Positions 1 to 9,320 of a stretch of 64,000 nt of DNA are shown here, in pieces; the stretch's first letter is position 1; each line of letters begins with the position of its first letter. A program made the position numbers and the translations under genes. The notes below the pieces were generated by a model. The model did not search any database. It saw only the letters and a list, made by a program, of their open reading frames with translations, and was not told where the DNA came from. This stretch comes from Tellurirhabdus rosea (lineage in GTDB: Bacteria > Bacteroidota > Bacteroidia > Cytophagales > Spirosomataceae), in contig NZ_CP111085.1 of the NCBI RefSeq assembly GCF_026278345.1, positions 3,737,501-3,801,500 on the forward strand, written 5' to 3'.

Positions 1-1008
1 CAGGTAGCGCCGCCCCGGACTCACGCGGTTGCCACCCAGCGGAATGTACAGGTAATCCCGGAACCAGGTCGAGAGCGAAATGTGCCAGCGCCGCCAGAAC
101 TCCGTGATCGACCGGGAAAAATAGGGCGTCCGGAAGTTTTCCATCAGTGTAAAGCCCATCGTGCGGGCGGCTCCGATGGCGATATCCGAATAGCCCGAGA
201 AGTCGCCGTAAATCTGGATGGTGAAGGCGAGGGCCGCCACCAGCAGCGTCAGGCCGTTCTGTTCGGTCGGGTTGTCGAAGCCGTAATTGGCGACCAGGGC
301 CATGCGGTCGGCGATGACCACTTTTTTGAAAAAGCCGAAAGCCATCTGCATCAGCCCGGCCTTGACGTTCTCCCAGTCGTAGTGAAAATGGGTGTGAAAC
401 TGGTGCAGCACGTTCTGCGGCCGCTCGATGGGCCCGGCCACCAGCTGCGGGTAAAACATGACGTACAGCGCGTAAATACCAAAATGCCGCTCCGCTTTCT
501 GATGGCCCCGGTACACTTCGATGGTGTAGCTCATGGCCTGAAACGTGTGAAACGACAGCCCAATCGGCAGAATCGTATCCACAATGCTGAACGAGGCCGC
601 CGATTCCTGCCCGAACAGCAGCAGCACTTTATTCAGCACGCGCAGGGCAAACCGATCGACGGACTGCGCTGCTCCATCCAGTCCGCCAAAATCCAGCAGC
701 CCGACAAAAATATCCGTGAAAAAGCCGAAATACTTGAAAAACGCCAGGATGCCGATGTTGGAAATCAGGCTGACGATGAGCAGCCACTTCCGTCGCGGGC
801 CCACCGGCGTCCGTTCCAGCCACAACCCGGCATAGTAGTCGATGACAATGGTGGCAAACAGAATGACGATGTAGGCGGGCTTGAAAACGGCGTAGAAATA
901 ACAGCTCGCCAGCAGCAGCAACACCCAGCGACCCCGCCACGACAGGCTGTAATAAGCCAGCGTGACGACGACAAAGAAGATCAGAAATTGGAGGGAATTG
1001 AAAAGCAT
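1..1008 (-). CDS. MBOAT family O-acetyltransferase (AlgI/DltB-like), C-terminus cut by window edge
   Basis: Reading back from ATG at 1008 gives 336 open codons to the window edge, so the C-terminus is missing. The protein starts MLFNSLQFLIFF and is a chain of hydrophobic segments. Seen in it: the segment SFHTFQAMSYTIEVYRG, the segment YPQLVAGPIERP, and EFWRRWHISLSTWFRDYLY, which contains the histidine held to be catalytic in the membrane-bound O-acyltransferase family. Known members of the AlgI/PatA branch move acetyl groups across the membrane onto exported polysaccharide. It is last in a run with glycosyltransferases, so acetylation of a surface glycan is the natural inference. The acceptor cannot be told from sequence. 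Confidence 0.9.
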   Translation of the reverse strand, partial: MLFNSLQFLIFFVVVTLAYYSLSWRGRWVLLLLASCYFYAVFKPAYIVILFATIVIDYYAGLWLERTPVGPRRKWLLIVSLISNIGILAFFKYFGFFTDIFVGLLDFGGLDGAAQSVDRFALRVLNKVLLLFGQESAASFSIVDTILPIGLSFHTFQAMSYTIEVYRGHQKAERHFGIYALYVMFYPQLVAGPIERPQNVLHQFHTHFHYDWENVKAGLMQMAFGFFKKVVIADRMALVANYGFDNPTEQNGLTLLVAALAFTIQIYGDFSGYSDIAIGAARTMGFTLMENFRTPYFSRSITEFWRRWHISLSTWFRDYLYIPLGGNRVSPGRRYL

Positions 1009-1022
1009 GATTGTGGTGGGCG

Positions 1023-1134
1023 GTAGAGACGCAACAGCTTACGTCTCCACGGCGGCCCCATGTTACGCGTACGGATGCAAAAAACTGCGTCTCAGAAAAG
1101 GCCCGGACGGAGCCGCAGGATCTTGCGTCTCTAC
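1023..1134. repeat. Intergenic inverted repeat between GT2 gene and MBOAT gene
   Basis: GTAGAGACGCAA at 1023-1034 is matched by its exact reverse complement at 1123-1134. Related words (acgtctcc, tgcgtctc) recur between them. The right arm covers the stop codon of the upstream glycosyltransferase (1131-1133). It belongs with the other short-word inverted elements of this window. Confidence 0.7.
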
Positions 1135-2123
1135 GAAGACGCCTTTACTTTTTCGTCCGAAAAAACCGGAAGGTCGTCCCCCAGCCGTTCCTGCTCCCGG
1201 ATCACTTCCCGAACGACGAACAGGGGACGGCCTTTGGTCTGGAAGAAAATGCGGAGCACATATTCGCCGATCAGGCCCAGCGCGATCAACTGCACCCCGC
1301 TGAACAGAATGATGAGGAAAACCGTCGCCGTGAAGCCCTCCGGCACGTCGCCGAAGACGTATTTTTTGATAAGTGTCTGGATAAAATAAAGCAGCGCCGC
1401 CCCAATGGAAAACATGCCCAGCCGGCTCACAAATTTGATGGGGTATTCGCTGAAGTTGAAAATGCCGTTGTAGGCGAGCCGCCGCAGCATTTTGAACGAG
1501 TACTTCGACTCACCGGCGGCCCGGGCGTCGCGTTCGTATTCCACCCCGATCTGCTTGAAGCCGATCCAGCTCCGCATGCCCCGGATAAACCGGCTTTCTT
1601 CCGGCATCTTATTCAGTACGTTGGCAACCCGGCGGCTGATGAGCGAGAAGTCGCCGCTGTCGAGCGGGATGTCCACGTAGGAAATCGATTTCATGAACCG
1701 GTAGAACAGAAAATAGGCCGTCCGCTTCAGAAGGCCTTCTTTTCGTTTCTTCCGGACCGCATACACGACATCGTAGCCTTCTTTCAGTTTCGCGTAGAAT
1801 TTCGGCAGCAGCTCGGGAGGGTCCTGCAGGTCGCCGTCGATGATGAACAGACCTTCGGTTCCCCGCGCGGCGGCCATGCCGGCGGTCAGCGCAATCTGGT
1901 GACCGTAGTTACGGGCCAGAAAAACACAATGGTAGCGCCCATCGGCCAGGGCTACCTGCTGCATAAGCTCCGCGGTATTGTCCCGGCTTCCGTCGTCCAC
2001 CAGAACGACTTCAATGGACAACGGCGAGGCATCCATCAGGGCATTCAGCCGGGGAACGAGATGAGGAAACGATTCGCGTTCGTTATAAAGCGGGGCTACG
2101 ATGGAAATCTGTGGATCAGACAA
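1131..2123 (-). CDS. GT2 family glycosyltransferase, dolichol/undecaprenyl-phosphate sugar synthase type
   Basis: The 330-residue protein has the GT2 fold of the DPM1/GtrB/ArnC group: VAPLYNERES near residue 10, VDDGSRD at 42-48, the metal-binding DGDLQDPPE at 96-104, and RGMRSW at 181-186. Two membrane helices follow at about 234-252 and 264-286, as is usual for bacterial enzymes that load a sugar onto undecaprenyl phosphate at the inner face of the membrane. It follows a polytopic GT-C-like protein on the same strand (82-bp gap), which would be the partner using the lipid-linked sugar outside. Which sugar is transferred cannot be read from the sequence. Confidence 0.9.
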   Translation of the reverse strand: MSDPQISIVAPLYNERESFPHLVPRLNALMDASPLSIEVVLVDDGSRDNTAELMQQVALADGRYHCVFLARNYGHQIALTAGMAAARGTEGLFIIDGDLQDPPELLPKFYAKLKEGYDVVYAVRKKRKEGLLKRTAYFLFYRFMKSISYVDIPLDSGDFSLISRRVANVLNKMPEESRFIRGMRSWIGFKQIGVEYERDARAAGESKYSFKMLRRLAYNGIFNFSEYPIKFVSRLGMFSIGAALLYFIQTLIKKYVFGDVPEGFTATVFLIILFSGVQLIALGLIGEYVLRIFFQTKGRPLFVVREVIREQERLGDDLPVFSDEKVKASS

Positions 2124-2205
2124 GGTCAGTCAAAAGTTGGTCCTTCAAATCGTAAAATTACATCTTTTCGCCGACGCCGCCGACATTTTGTTAGGCAACG
2201 ACCTG

Positions 2206-3963
2206 CTATGGCAATAAGCGGACATCTGTTGGTGTTTTTTCCAGTTTCCAGCGGCTGTATTCCACGCGCCGCCGGTCGCCTTCCACGATCAGCGTTCCCA
2301 CCCGGTACGTTCCCGGTTGCAGCGACTGCAGCAGAATGGGCGTCGATTCGTAGCCTTTGGCAAAATACCGGAAATGGGTAACCGCCAGCCGGATGCCGTA
2401 CCGGTTCTGAAGCGTCGGGAACAGATACGTGAGAGAATCGCCGTGCAGGACGGTATAGGCCCCGTCGTCGATGCCGGGTCCGCGGGCAAAGCGCTCGTCC
2501 CGGACCGACAGGTATTTGCCACCGGGCAGAATCTTCGCGTACAGGTCTTGCCGAACCGTCGTGTCGCGGCCGGCCAGCTCGCGCAGGTCGGTGTAAATTC
2601 CTTCCGGGAAGCGGTACGTTCCGGCCTCCAGCGCGTCGAGCACAAAAGCGTCCACCTGCTGGCGGAACGACAGGTAGATCGGCGAGGAGGGGAGCGTCCG
2701 GGTGTATTGCCACGAATACGCGTCGATCAGCAGCGCCCGGCGGAAATTGACCAGCCCTTCAAAATACTGGAAGTATCCCGAAGCGAAAAACAGCAGACCC
2801 AGGCCCGTAAAAGCGCCCACCACCCGGTTTCGCCAGCGGTTCGGCACGGCCGCCAGCGCAAGGCCGTAGGTCACCAGCACCACCAGACAGGCAATCAGCT
2901 TGTAGCGGCTCACGAAGATGGGGCCGATGCCGTCGCCCGCCCGGGCCGTGGCGTAGGCCAGCATCGTCAGCAGCAGCAGCAGCAGAGCGCCGGTCAGAAA
3001 ACCGACCGGTTCGGGAAACCGCCGAAAGGTCGCCGACGGGCGTTGCAGCCAGACCGGCCAGCGCAGTACCGGGTAGCGGCTCAGCAGTCCCAGCAGCCAC
3101 CAGGCCGCCCCGACCACCAGCGGAACGCCGGCGACGGTGGTGACCAGAATCCGCTGGTTCAGGGCAAACTTCGGTCCGGGGTCGGCCGGAATGCCCGCAA
3201 AGGCAAAAAATTCGTGGATAACCACGCCGGGCAGCTTCAGCAGATTGTCGCTCAGCTTGGGACGGTAGGCCGGAATTTCCAGTTTGTAATAATACATGAA
3301 AATAACGGGCAGCATCGCCACAATCCAGACCACCAGATGCCGGTAGCGCTGCTGGTAAAGCAGAATGGCCATGCCGATCACCCAGGCAAAGGAGCCGTTG
3401 CTGTCGGAGCAGATGGCGATCATTTCGGTGAAAATGGCGGCGGTAAAGGCCCAGCGCTGCGGCTTAGAAAGCAGATAGAACGTCCAGAGCGCGAAGAAAT
3501 AAACCGCAAAATGCTGCGTCGGCAGCATGCTCCAGAGCACGGTTTCGTAATAGCGGGGCTGAAACAGAATCAGCGAAACGGGCAGCACGGCCCACCAGCC
3601 ATAACCCATTTTGCGGATGCTGCGGCCAAACAGGAGCCAGAGCCCCGGCAGCGACAGACAGCCGAACGCAATCAGGAGGCGGTGGTCGAAAATGCCGTTG
3701 ACCCGGTAGACCACATACGCCATTAGCCGGTCAAAAATAATCCGCCGTTCGTCGTCCTGCACGTAGAGGATGTACAGACTTTTCCAGAACCCCGGCCCCT
3801 TCGACAGTTCGGCGACGGGCCCCGTCAGGGCGTCAAAATCATCCTGATACGGGATATTGACGACGTATTTTGCAAAAAGGACCGCCAGCAGCACCAGGGG
3901 AGCCAGCAGCAGCGGCCAGACGAGTATTCGGGAGAGAAGGGATTCGTTACGGGGCAGAGACAT
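2206..3963 (-). CDS. Polytopic membrane protein, probable GT-C type glycosyltransferase
   Basis: The 585-residue protein has about eleven to thirteen hydrophobic segments and a soluble C-terminal tail. After the first membrane helix it reads NIPYQDDFDAL with Asp-Asp at 41-42. An acidic pair in the first external loop is the hallmark of GT-C enzymes that use lipid-linked sugars. It is paralogous in layout to the 559-residue protein at 5193-6872: both have NIP.xDD near residue 40 and a tail with YLFP and PGTYR motifs. No named family is recognised. The link to the neighbouring GT2 enzymes is inferred from context. Confidence 0.7.
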   Translation of the reverse strand: MSLPRNESLLSRILVWPLLLAPLVLLAVLFAKYVVNIPYQDDFDALTGPVAELSKGPGFWKSLYILYVQDDERRIIFDRLMAYVVYRVNGIFDHRLLIAFGCLSLPGLWLLFGRSIRKMGYGWWAVLPVSLILFQPRYYETVLWSMLPTQHFAVYFFALWTFYLLSKPQRWAFTAAIFTEMIAICSDSNGSFAWVIGMAILLYQQRYRHLVVWIVAMLPVIFMYYYKLEIPAYRPKLSDNLLKLPGVVIHEFFAFAGIPADPGPKFALNQRILVTTVAGVPLVVGAAWWLLGLLSRYPVLRWPVWLQRPSATFRRFPEPVGFLTGALLLLLLTMLAYATARAGDGIGPIFVSRYKLIACLVVLVTYGLALAAVPNRWRNRVVGAFTGLGLLFFASGYFQYFEGLVNFRRALLIDAYSWQYTRTLPSSPIYLSFRQQVDAFVLDALEAGTYRFPEGIYTDLRELAGRDTTVRQDLYAKILPGGKYLSVRDERFARGPGIDDGAYTVLHGDSLTYLFPTLQNRYGIRLAVTHFRYFAKGYESTPILLQSLQPGTYRVGTLIVEGDRRRVEYSRWKLEKTPTDVRLLP

Positions 3964-4064
3964 CGATGCGATTACGGGTTAACAGGTTGTTTCGCAACGG
4001 CAAGCGGAAACCAGCAGCGGGGGAAGCTCCGCCCGTTCCGGCTCACCTTCGCGATAAGGCACTT

Positions 4065-5060
4065 TCAGGCGTCCGTGGCCAGCGCCTTGGCTTCCGGCTG
4101 GTTCTGCATGGAGGCGGTCGGCGTGAAGTTGATCCGTTCGTCGATGATGAACTCCGGACGTTTCTTGATTTCGTCGAAAACGCTGCTGAGGTATTCGCCC
4201 AGAACGCCGATGGTCAGCATCTGGATTCCGCCAAAAAACATCACGATGATGACGATGGATGCCCAGCCGTGGACCAGCTGGTTCGGCAGGAAAATGATGT
4301 TGTAGATTACCCAGAGCAGCAGCAGCAGGGCGATGCCGACGCTGATAACGCCGAGCGAAGAAGCGACCCGCAGCGGTTTGTGGCTGAAATAAAGCAGGCT
4401 CGTCCGGGCAAATTTCAGCATTTTGCTCAGCGGGTATTTGGTGTCCCCGGCAAAGCGCTCGGCCCGCTGGTAGTAGATCGGCTCCTGTTTGAAGCCCACC
4501 CAGCTGATGAGGCCGCGGATGTATTTGTTGCGTTCGGGCAGCTGATTGAACGCATCGATCACCTTGCGGTCGATGAGCCGGAAATCCCCGGTATCGACCG
4601 GCAGCGGTACTTCCGACAGGTAGTTGATGGTCCGATAAAAAGCCTTGGCCGTAAATTTCTTGAAAAACGTTTCCCCTTCCCGAACGGCGCGGACGGCGTA
4701 CACGACATTGCAGCTTTTCTCCTGCTGGAGTTTGACCATGTCCGGAATCAACTCGGGGGGGTCCTGCAGGTCGGCGTCAATAATCACCGCCACGTCGCCC
4801 CGGCAGCTGGAAATCCCGGCCGAAACGGCGGGCTGGTGGCCGAAGTTACGGGAGAACGACAGCACCCGGACGTGCGAATCCTGCCGGGCGAGATCTTTCA
4901 GGATCACCAGCGTGGCGTCCCGGCTGCCGTCGTTTATAAAAATCAGTTCGTAGTCCGTAAAATGGGCCTGCATGACGCGCGTCAGACGGCCATATGTCTC
5001 GTGCACAACCTGTTGCTCATTAAAGCAGGGAATGATGACGGAGACGAAAGTTGAGTACAT
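4065..5060 (-). CDS. GT2 family glycosyltransferase, second polyprenyl-phosphate sugar synthase-like copy
   Basis: The start is taken at ATG 5060 (MYSTFVSVIIPCFNE), because the 18 codons upstream look like leader rather than protein; this gives 331 residues. FINDGSRD lies near 41-48, DADLQDPPE at 95-103, and RGLISWVGFK near 175-185. There are two C-terminal membrane helices. It resembles the GT2 gene at 1131-2123 over its whole length and is likewise followed upstream by a polytopic partner, so the two pairs look like a duplicated module. The last 20 or so residues (TASMQNQPEAKALATDA) are a polar tail absent from the first copy. Confidence 0.9.
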   Translation of the reverse strand: MYSTFVSVIIPCFNEQQVVHETYGRLTRVMQAHFTDYELIFINDGSRDATLVILKDLARQDSHVRVLSFSRNFGHQPAVSAGISSCRGDVAVIIDADLQDPPELIPDMVKLQQEKSCNVVYAVRAVREGETFFKKFTAKAFYRTINYLSEVPLPVDTGDFRLIDRKVIDAFNQLPERNKYIRGLISWVGFKQEPIYYQRAERFAGDTKYPLSKMLKFARTSLLYFSHKPLRVASSLGVISVGIALLLLLWVIYNIIFLPNQLVHGWASIVIIVMFFGGIQMLTIGVLGEYLSSVFDEIKKRPEFIIDERINFTPTASMQNQPEAKALATDA

Positions 5061-5192
5061 ACGCGGCTCGTTGTAAGTGGTACTGCCTGCCAAATATTTT
5101 ATAAAACTAGCCAATTGTCGTCAGGATGCCAATTCAGGCTCCATTGGTTTCTGCCGACGGGCTTCAGTTTTAGTTTCTTACAATAATAGTGC

Positions 5193-6872
5193 CTATCGAA
5201 CGGCAATCTCGCGGGTGGAATACCGGACCGGCTCTTTTCCCGGAACGGCCAGCAGCCCCAGCCGGTAGGTGCCCGGCGGCAGCGCCGACTTGAGAACCTC
5301 GGCGGCCAGCCCCGCGGCCGGACGCTTGAGAAAGAAAGGCGCCGGCCGAAACTGCGTGACGACCGGAAACAGATACGTATGGGTAGCCGACCGGACAATC
5401 AGGCACGCATTCTGCCCGCCCCGCAGCGGTTCCCCGTACGCCGACGAACTGACCTTAAACGCATCCGCCTCCTCCGACACGTCGAACGTCAGGGCGGGCA
5501 CCGGCTGCGCCGACCGGGGAAGCTGCGTTTCGAAATCGGTTACCGGATAGGTGTAAATCCCCGCCCGAACGGCATCCTGCATCCAGCCCTGAAGAAAGCG
5601 GGCGTAGTCGCTGCCGACCATCGCGCCCAGACCGTTGCCGTTGTATTTCTGGTTAAAGGCGTACGCCTCCAGCCGGAGTTTCCGCTCCGCCATCACCGGC
5701 AGATGACGGAAATACATCACGCCCGAAACCAGCACGCCCAGCGCCGTGCCCGCGATCACCCGACTCCAGACCACGCGCCCGGTTTTCGCCTCACCCAGCA
5801 GGTGCAGGTACAGCAGGCAGACCAGCAGGGCCGGATAAATCGTGTAGTTGCTCACGAGCATGACGTGGTAGCCAAAACGGGGCCGCAGAAAGGCGATAAT
5901 CACCGCCGTGACCAGCAGAAAGGTGTAGCCCCCCACGAAAAAGTACTGCCGCCGGGCCGTTTCGGCGGGAACGCCCGCCCAGTTGTTGAGCCACGGACGG
6001 ATCAGGCGGACCAGCCGGTAGACCATGATGGACACCAGCACCAGCCCCGCCAGCGTCGGCAGAAGGCTCCGGCGAAAAATGGGAGCATCCGGCGTAAAGT
6101 CGAAGAGGCCGCCCAGAAAAGTGAAAAAGCCCGTAAGCGTCAGGTACGGATAGCGGAGGAAAAACGCCACGCTGCTTTCGTTGCCCTGCGCCCCTTTAAA
6201 GTCGTAAAAATAATACCAGATAGCCCCGATGCCGAAAAGCAGCCAGATGGCCAGCTTGCCGAACTGCCGCCGGGCAAAGAGCACGCTGCCGCCCGCTATC
6301 CAGCCAAAAAGGCCGTTGCTCATCGAAAAGGAAGCCAGCAGCTGCAGCCCAATTGCCCCGGCAAAGCGACCCCTGCCCCGGCCCGACAGCAGGTAGACCC
6401 CTGCCAGCACCAGACAGAGCGTGACCTCGTGCTGCAACCCCGTGACGGCCCAGTTGCTCGTCAGGTGGTACTGCGGCTGCAACAGCACCAGCGGAACGGG
6501 CAGAAAGGCCAGCAGCGGCAGCTTCATCGTCCGGAAAACCCGGTACAGAATCCACAGGATGCCGAGCAGAAACCCGTACGCCGCCAGAATAAGCCACCGG
6601 AAATTTACCTCCCCCGTCAGGGCATGCATGGTTACGGTCACCAGCTTGGCGACCAGAATCCGGTGCTCGTTGTTGGGTTTGAAGAGCCACGTCACTTTCT
6701 CCGAAAGGGTAGGGGCATTGAGGTACGCCGTAATGAAGCCCAGAAACGATTCCACATCGTCCATCCACGGAATATTGACCGCATAGGCCAGCAGGGTGGC
6801 GGTGAAGCCAAGGATGGGCAGGGCAATCAAAACCGGCGAAATCCGCCTGAGCGGCTCTGAAAGATGCATCAT
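5193..6872 (-). CDS. Polytopic membrane protein, probable GT-C type glycosyltransferase (paralogue)
   Basis: The 559-residue protein has many membrane helices. AVNIPWMDDVESF after the first helix puts Asp-Asp at 38-39, the same place as in the 585-residue neighbour and as in GT-C enzymes. The C-terminal soluble part has YLFPVVTQF and PPGTYRLGLLAV, which match the tail of the 2206-3963 product. The start overlaps the stop of the upstream gene by 4 bp (ATGA), so the two are probably translationally coupled. A second in-frame ATG follows immediately (MMHLS), leaving the exact start open by one codon. Confidence 0.7.
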   Translation of the reverse strand: MMHLSEPLRRISPVLIALPILGFTATLLAYAVNIPWMDDVESFLGFITAYLNAPTLSEKVTWLFKPNNEHRILVAKLVTVTMHALTGEVNFRWLILAAYGFLLGILWILYRVFRTMKLPLLAFLPVPLVLLQPQYHLTSNWAVTGLQHEVTLCLVLAGVYLLSGRGRGRFAGAIGLQLLASFSMSNGLFGWIAGGSVLFARRQFGKLAIWLLFGIGAIWYYFYDFKGAQGNESSVAFFLRYPYLTLTGFFTFLGGLFDFTPDAPIFRRSLLPTLAGLVLVSIMVYRLVRLIRPWLNNWAGVPAETARRQYFFVGGYTFLLVTAVIIAFLRPRFGYHVMLVSNYTIYPALLVCLLYLHLLGEAKTGRVVWSRVIAGTALGVLVSGVMYFRHLPVMAERKLRLEAYAFNQKYNGNGLGAMVGSDYARFLQGWMQDAVRAGIYTYPVTDFETQLPRSAQPVPALTFDVSEEADAFKVSSSAYGEPLRGGQNACLIVRSATHTYLFPVVTQFRPAPFFLKRPAAGLAAEVLKSALPPGTYRLGLLAVPGKEPVRYSTREIAVR

Positions 6873-8326
6873 GGTTGTTGAGTCGTCTGAAGATGGGCCG
6901 TGCCGTCGACGGGCTGGGACGCCTGAAGTCGCACGCCTTTTTTATGGTAATAACTGGCCCAGCAGCGGTTCCAGAGGTGTTCGGGATTGTCGCGGATGTC
7001 TTCCGTGACCAGCGAGGCGGGCACCACCGGCAGCGGAGCCAGGGCGACGGTATCGGCGGCGCCGGTGGCCATCAAGGCATAGCGCTGTTTCATGGCCAGA
7101 TCGTACTGTTTGGCGTAGCCGTAGCGCAGGTCGCCGTACGTCATGCGCAGCATCGGGTTCAGGTAAAGCGTCAGCACCGTCAGCAAACCGGCGGCCAGCA
7201 CCAGCGGCAGGGAAGGACTCGTCAGGAACGACAGTTCGCCGACCCGCTGGCGGAAAACGCGGACCAGGATGGTCAGGTTATAGAACCAGCCCAGCAGAAA
7301 CACCATGTTGACCACGTTCATGAGGCGGGTCACCGGCGGAATGCCCACCGCCCAGAAGTGGAGGAACGTCAGCACAAAGACCGTAGCCCCCGCGTGCAGC
7401 AGCGCCAGCAGCGGATGAACCGCAAACGCGCCCCGCAACGGACTGCGGCTCTCCGTCAGCCGGTACGCCACCGGCAGAAAAAGCAGCGAGAGGGGCAGAA
7501 TGGGCGTCCGCAGCACCAGATTCGGAAAATACCGAAGGCTGTACTTAACGGTTTCGATAAACGAAAAAACCACGTTCTGGCTCTGCGAATTGCCCGCCAG
7601 CCGGACCGCGTTGCCCGGCGCTTTGATCATAAAATAGCAGCAGGCGGCCGAAAGCCCGAGCAGAATGAGGTAGGAGGCCGGGATGCGGCGACGGTAAATG
7701 AGGAAACAGAGGCCCAGCATCCCCAGCAGCGAAAGCACCATCAGCATGCTGGTTTCGCTGGAGCCGATGATGGCCGCCACCAGCAGAAACTCCGCCACCA
7801 GATAGCCCGAAAAGTCGAAGCGCCGCCGGTCGTGGGCCACAAAGGTTCCGATCAGCAGCAGGATGAGGGCGCAGGAAAGTCCGTAAGTGGCCATGCCGCT
7901 GTTCCAGTAGAAAAATTCGGCGACCGTCACCAGGTTCGTCAGGAAAAGTCCCATCGCGCCCGACGCCAGCACCGCCTGAACGGCAGTCGTGGTAAAGGAA
8001 CGGGTCAGTTGCCGGATCAGGTAAAAAAACGAGACCCAGAGCAGCAGCAGTACCAAAAGAGGCTGGATATGATAGCCTTCGCGCCAGTTCCAGACCAGCG
8101 GGTTGGCGTGCACAATCATGTTTTGAAAATACCGTCCGGACCAGCCTTCGTAGTAAAATTTCTGGGCCTGCCAGTACCCAAACTTGATGGCCGTGTCCGC
8201 AAAACAGTAATCGTCGGCCGGCGAAGGGTGGTTGTAGAACGCCAGCATAACGAGCGGCAATGCCGCGACCAGCAGGCAGCCCAGAAGTAAACCCGCGGTG
8301 AGCAGGCGGGGAAATGTGCTTTGCAT
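6869..8326 (-). CDS. Polytopic membrane protein, DUF6056-like, possible GT-C enzyme
   Basis: The start is placed at ATG 8326 (MQSTFPRLLTAGLLLG), since upstream in-frame codons run into the intergenic repeat; this gives 485 residues. After the first helix it reads NHPSPADDYCFAD, with Asp-Asp at 38-39, then FYYEGWSGRYFQNM. That N-terminus recalls the DUF6056 group of bacterial membrane proteins (from memory, not searched). It is the most upstream gene of the glycan block and is coupled to the next gene by a 4-bp overlap. It differs from the two paralogues after the first loop and lacks their PGTYR tail. Confidence 0.65.
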   Translation of the reverse strand: MQSTFPRLLTAGLLLGCLLVAALPLVMLAFYNHPSPADDYCFADTAIKFGYWQAQKFYYEGWSGRYFQNMIVHANPLVWNWREGYHIQPLLVLLLLWVSFFYLIRQLTRSFTTTAVQAVLASGAMGLFLTNLVTVAEFFYWNSGMATYGLSCALILLLIGTFVAHDRRRFDFSGYLVAEFLLVAAIIGSSETSMLMVLSLLGMLGLCFLIYRRRIPASYLILLGLSAACCYFMIKAPGNAVRLAGNSQSQNVVFSFIETVKYSLRYFPNLVLRTPILPLSLLFLPVAYRLTESRSPLRGAFAVHPLLALLHAGATVFVLTFLHFWAVGIPPVTRLMNVVNMVFLLGWFYNLTILVRVFRQRVGELSFLTSPSLPLVLAAGLLTVLTLYLNPMLRMTYGDLRYGYAKQYDLAMKQRYALMATGAADTVALAPLPVVPASLVTEDIRDNPEHLWNRCWASYYHKKGVRLQASQPVDGTAHLQTTQQP

Positions 8327-8336
8327 GTGTTTCTTG

Positions 8337-8417
8337 ATGAATAACGAATAAGGAAGAATGAAGGGAAGGCGTTCGGATAACAAGGGCGCTATTCCCTATT
8401 CATTGCTCATTATTCAT
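8337..8417. repeat. Short-word inverted repeat overlapping the EamA stop
   Basis: The left arm (8337-8367) is made of atgaata/acgaata/agaatga words and the right arm (8394-8417) of ctattcat/tgctcat/tattcat words, reverse-complementary in type. The stop of the EamA gene (8400-8402) and its last codons (EMNNEQ) lie within the right arm. Confidence 0.65.
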
Positions 8418-9317
8418 TTCCAGTTTCTCACGACTCAATCGTCTGGCCGTCCGGTTCAGCATCGGGTAGGCAAGAACGGCGGCCAGAATGACCAGCGTAC
8501 CCAGATAAAAACCGGTGGTCATTCGCTCGCTTTCGCCGAAGACCAGATAAGCCAGGACAATGCCGTAAACGGGCTCCAGATTGACGGTCAGATTAACGGC
8601 GAACGGGGTAAATTTCCGCATCAGCTGCACCGAGGCCGAGTAGGCATACACCGTGCAGACAATCGCCAGAATCCCAATCCAGAGCCAGTCATTCCCGGCC
8701 GGAATCAGGGTTGCCGCCTCTCCGGACAGCCCCAAATATAGACCCAAAAATACCAGTGAGCCCAGAAACGCCCCTGTCATTTCATAAAAGGTTATCGTTA
8801 GGGCCGAATAACGCCGGGTAAACTGGCTGTTGATGATGGTGAACAGGGACGACAGCATGGCCGAAAACACCGCTACCGACAGGCCCAGCGCCCGGTCGAA
8901 CTCGAAGCGGAAGATCACGTACAGCCCCGCCATCACCACCAGCCCCAGCGCCACTTCCACCGGTTTGACCCGGCGACGAAAAGCCAGTGGCTCCAGCAGA
9001 CTCGTCCACAGCGAGCCGGTCGCCAGGCCCGCCAGACAAACCGACGCGTTGGCGAGCCGGGCCGCTCCGAAAAAGGTGGCCCAGTGCAGGGCCACCAGAC
9101 CGCCCGTCAGCAGCAGCCGGGTCCGGTCGGCCGGCGTTACGGGCCGCATGGCTCCCTGAAAGCGCAGCACCAGCCACAGACCAATGGCCGCCAGCAGGGT
9201 CCGGTAGACCACCAGAGTCAGCGCCGGGAGGGTGACCAGCAGCCCCAGAATGGCCGTAAAGCCCCAGATAAAGACAATAAAATGGAGGTGAACGAAGTCT
9301 TTGAAGGTTGGTTTCAT
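8400..9317 (-). CDS. EamA/DMT family transporter
   Basis: The 305-residue protein has about ten hydrophobic helices in two halves, as expected for two EamA units. Typical features are the early GFTAILGLLVTLPALTLV stretch, the re-entrant start of the second half near residue 150, and NLEPVYGIVLAYLVFGE near 245-262, the most conserved part of the family. Members export or import metabolites such as amino acids, but the substrate here is unknown. The end (EMNNEQ) is encoded by the intergenic repeat and may be acquired rather than ancestral. It follows the LptF/G-like gene by only 3 bp, so cotranscription is likely. Confidence 0.9.
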   Translation of the reverse strand: MKPTFKDFVHLHFIVFIWGFTAILGLLVTLPALTLVVYRTLLAAIGLWLVLRFQGAMRPVTPADRTRLLLTGGLVALHWATFFGAARLANASVCLAGLATGSLWTSLLEPLAFRRRVKPVEVALGLVVMAGLYVIFRFEFDRALGLSVAVFSAMLSSLFTIINSQFTRRYSALTITFYEMTGAFLGSLVFLGLYLGLSGEAATLIPAGNDWLWIGILAIVCTVYAYSASVQLMRKFTPFAVNLTVNLEPVYGIVLAYLVFGESERMTTGFYLGTLVILAAVLAYPMLNRTARRLSREKLEMNNEQ

Positions 9318-9320
9318 ACG

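Noticed and set aside
2317-3726. Long plus-strand frame opposite the 585-residue membrane protein
   Set aside because: Low-complexity Gln/Arg/His-rich sequence typical of the antisense of hydrophobic, G+C-rich genes; the minus-strand protein is coherent.
5379-8290. Long plus-strand frames opposite the glycan membrane proteins
   Set aside because: Same antisense composition, no domain, no leader; the minus strand has clear membrane proteins with coupled starts.
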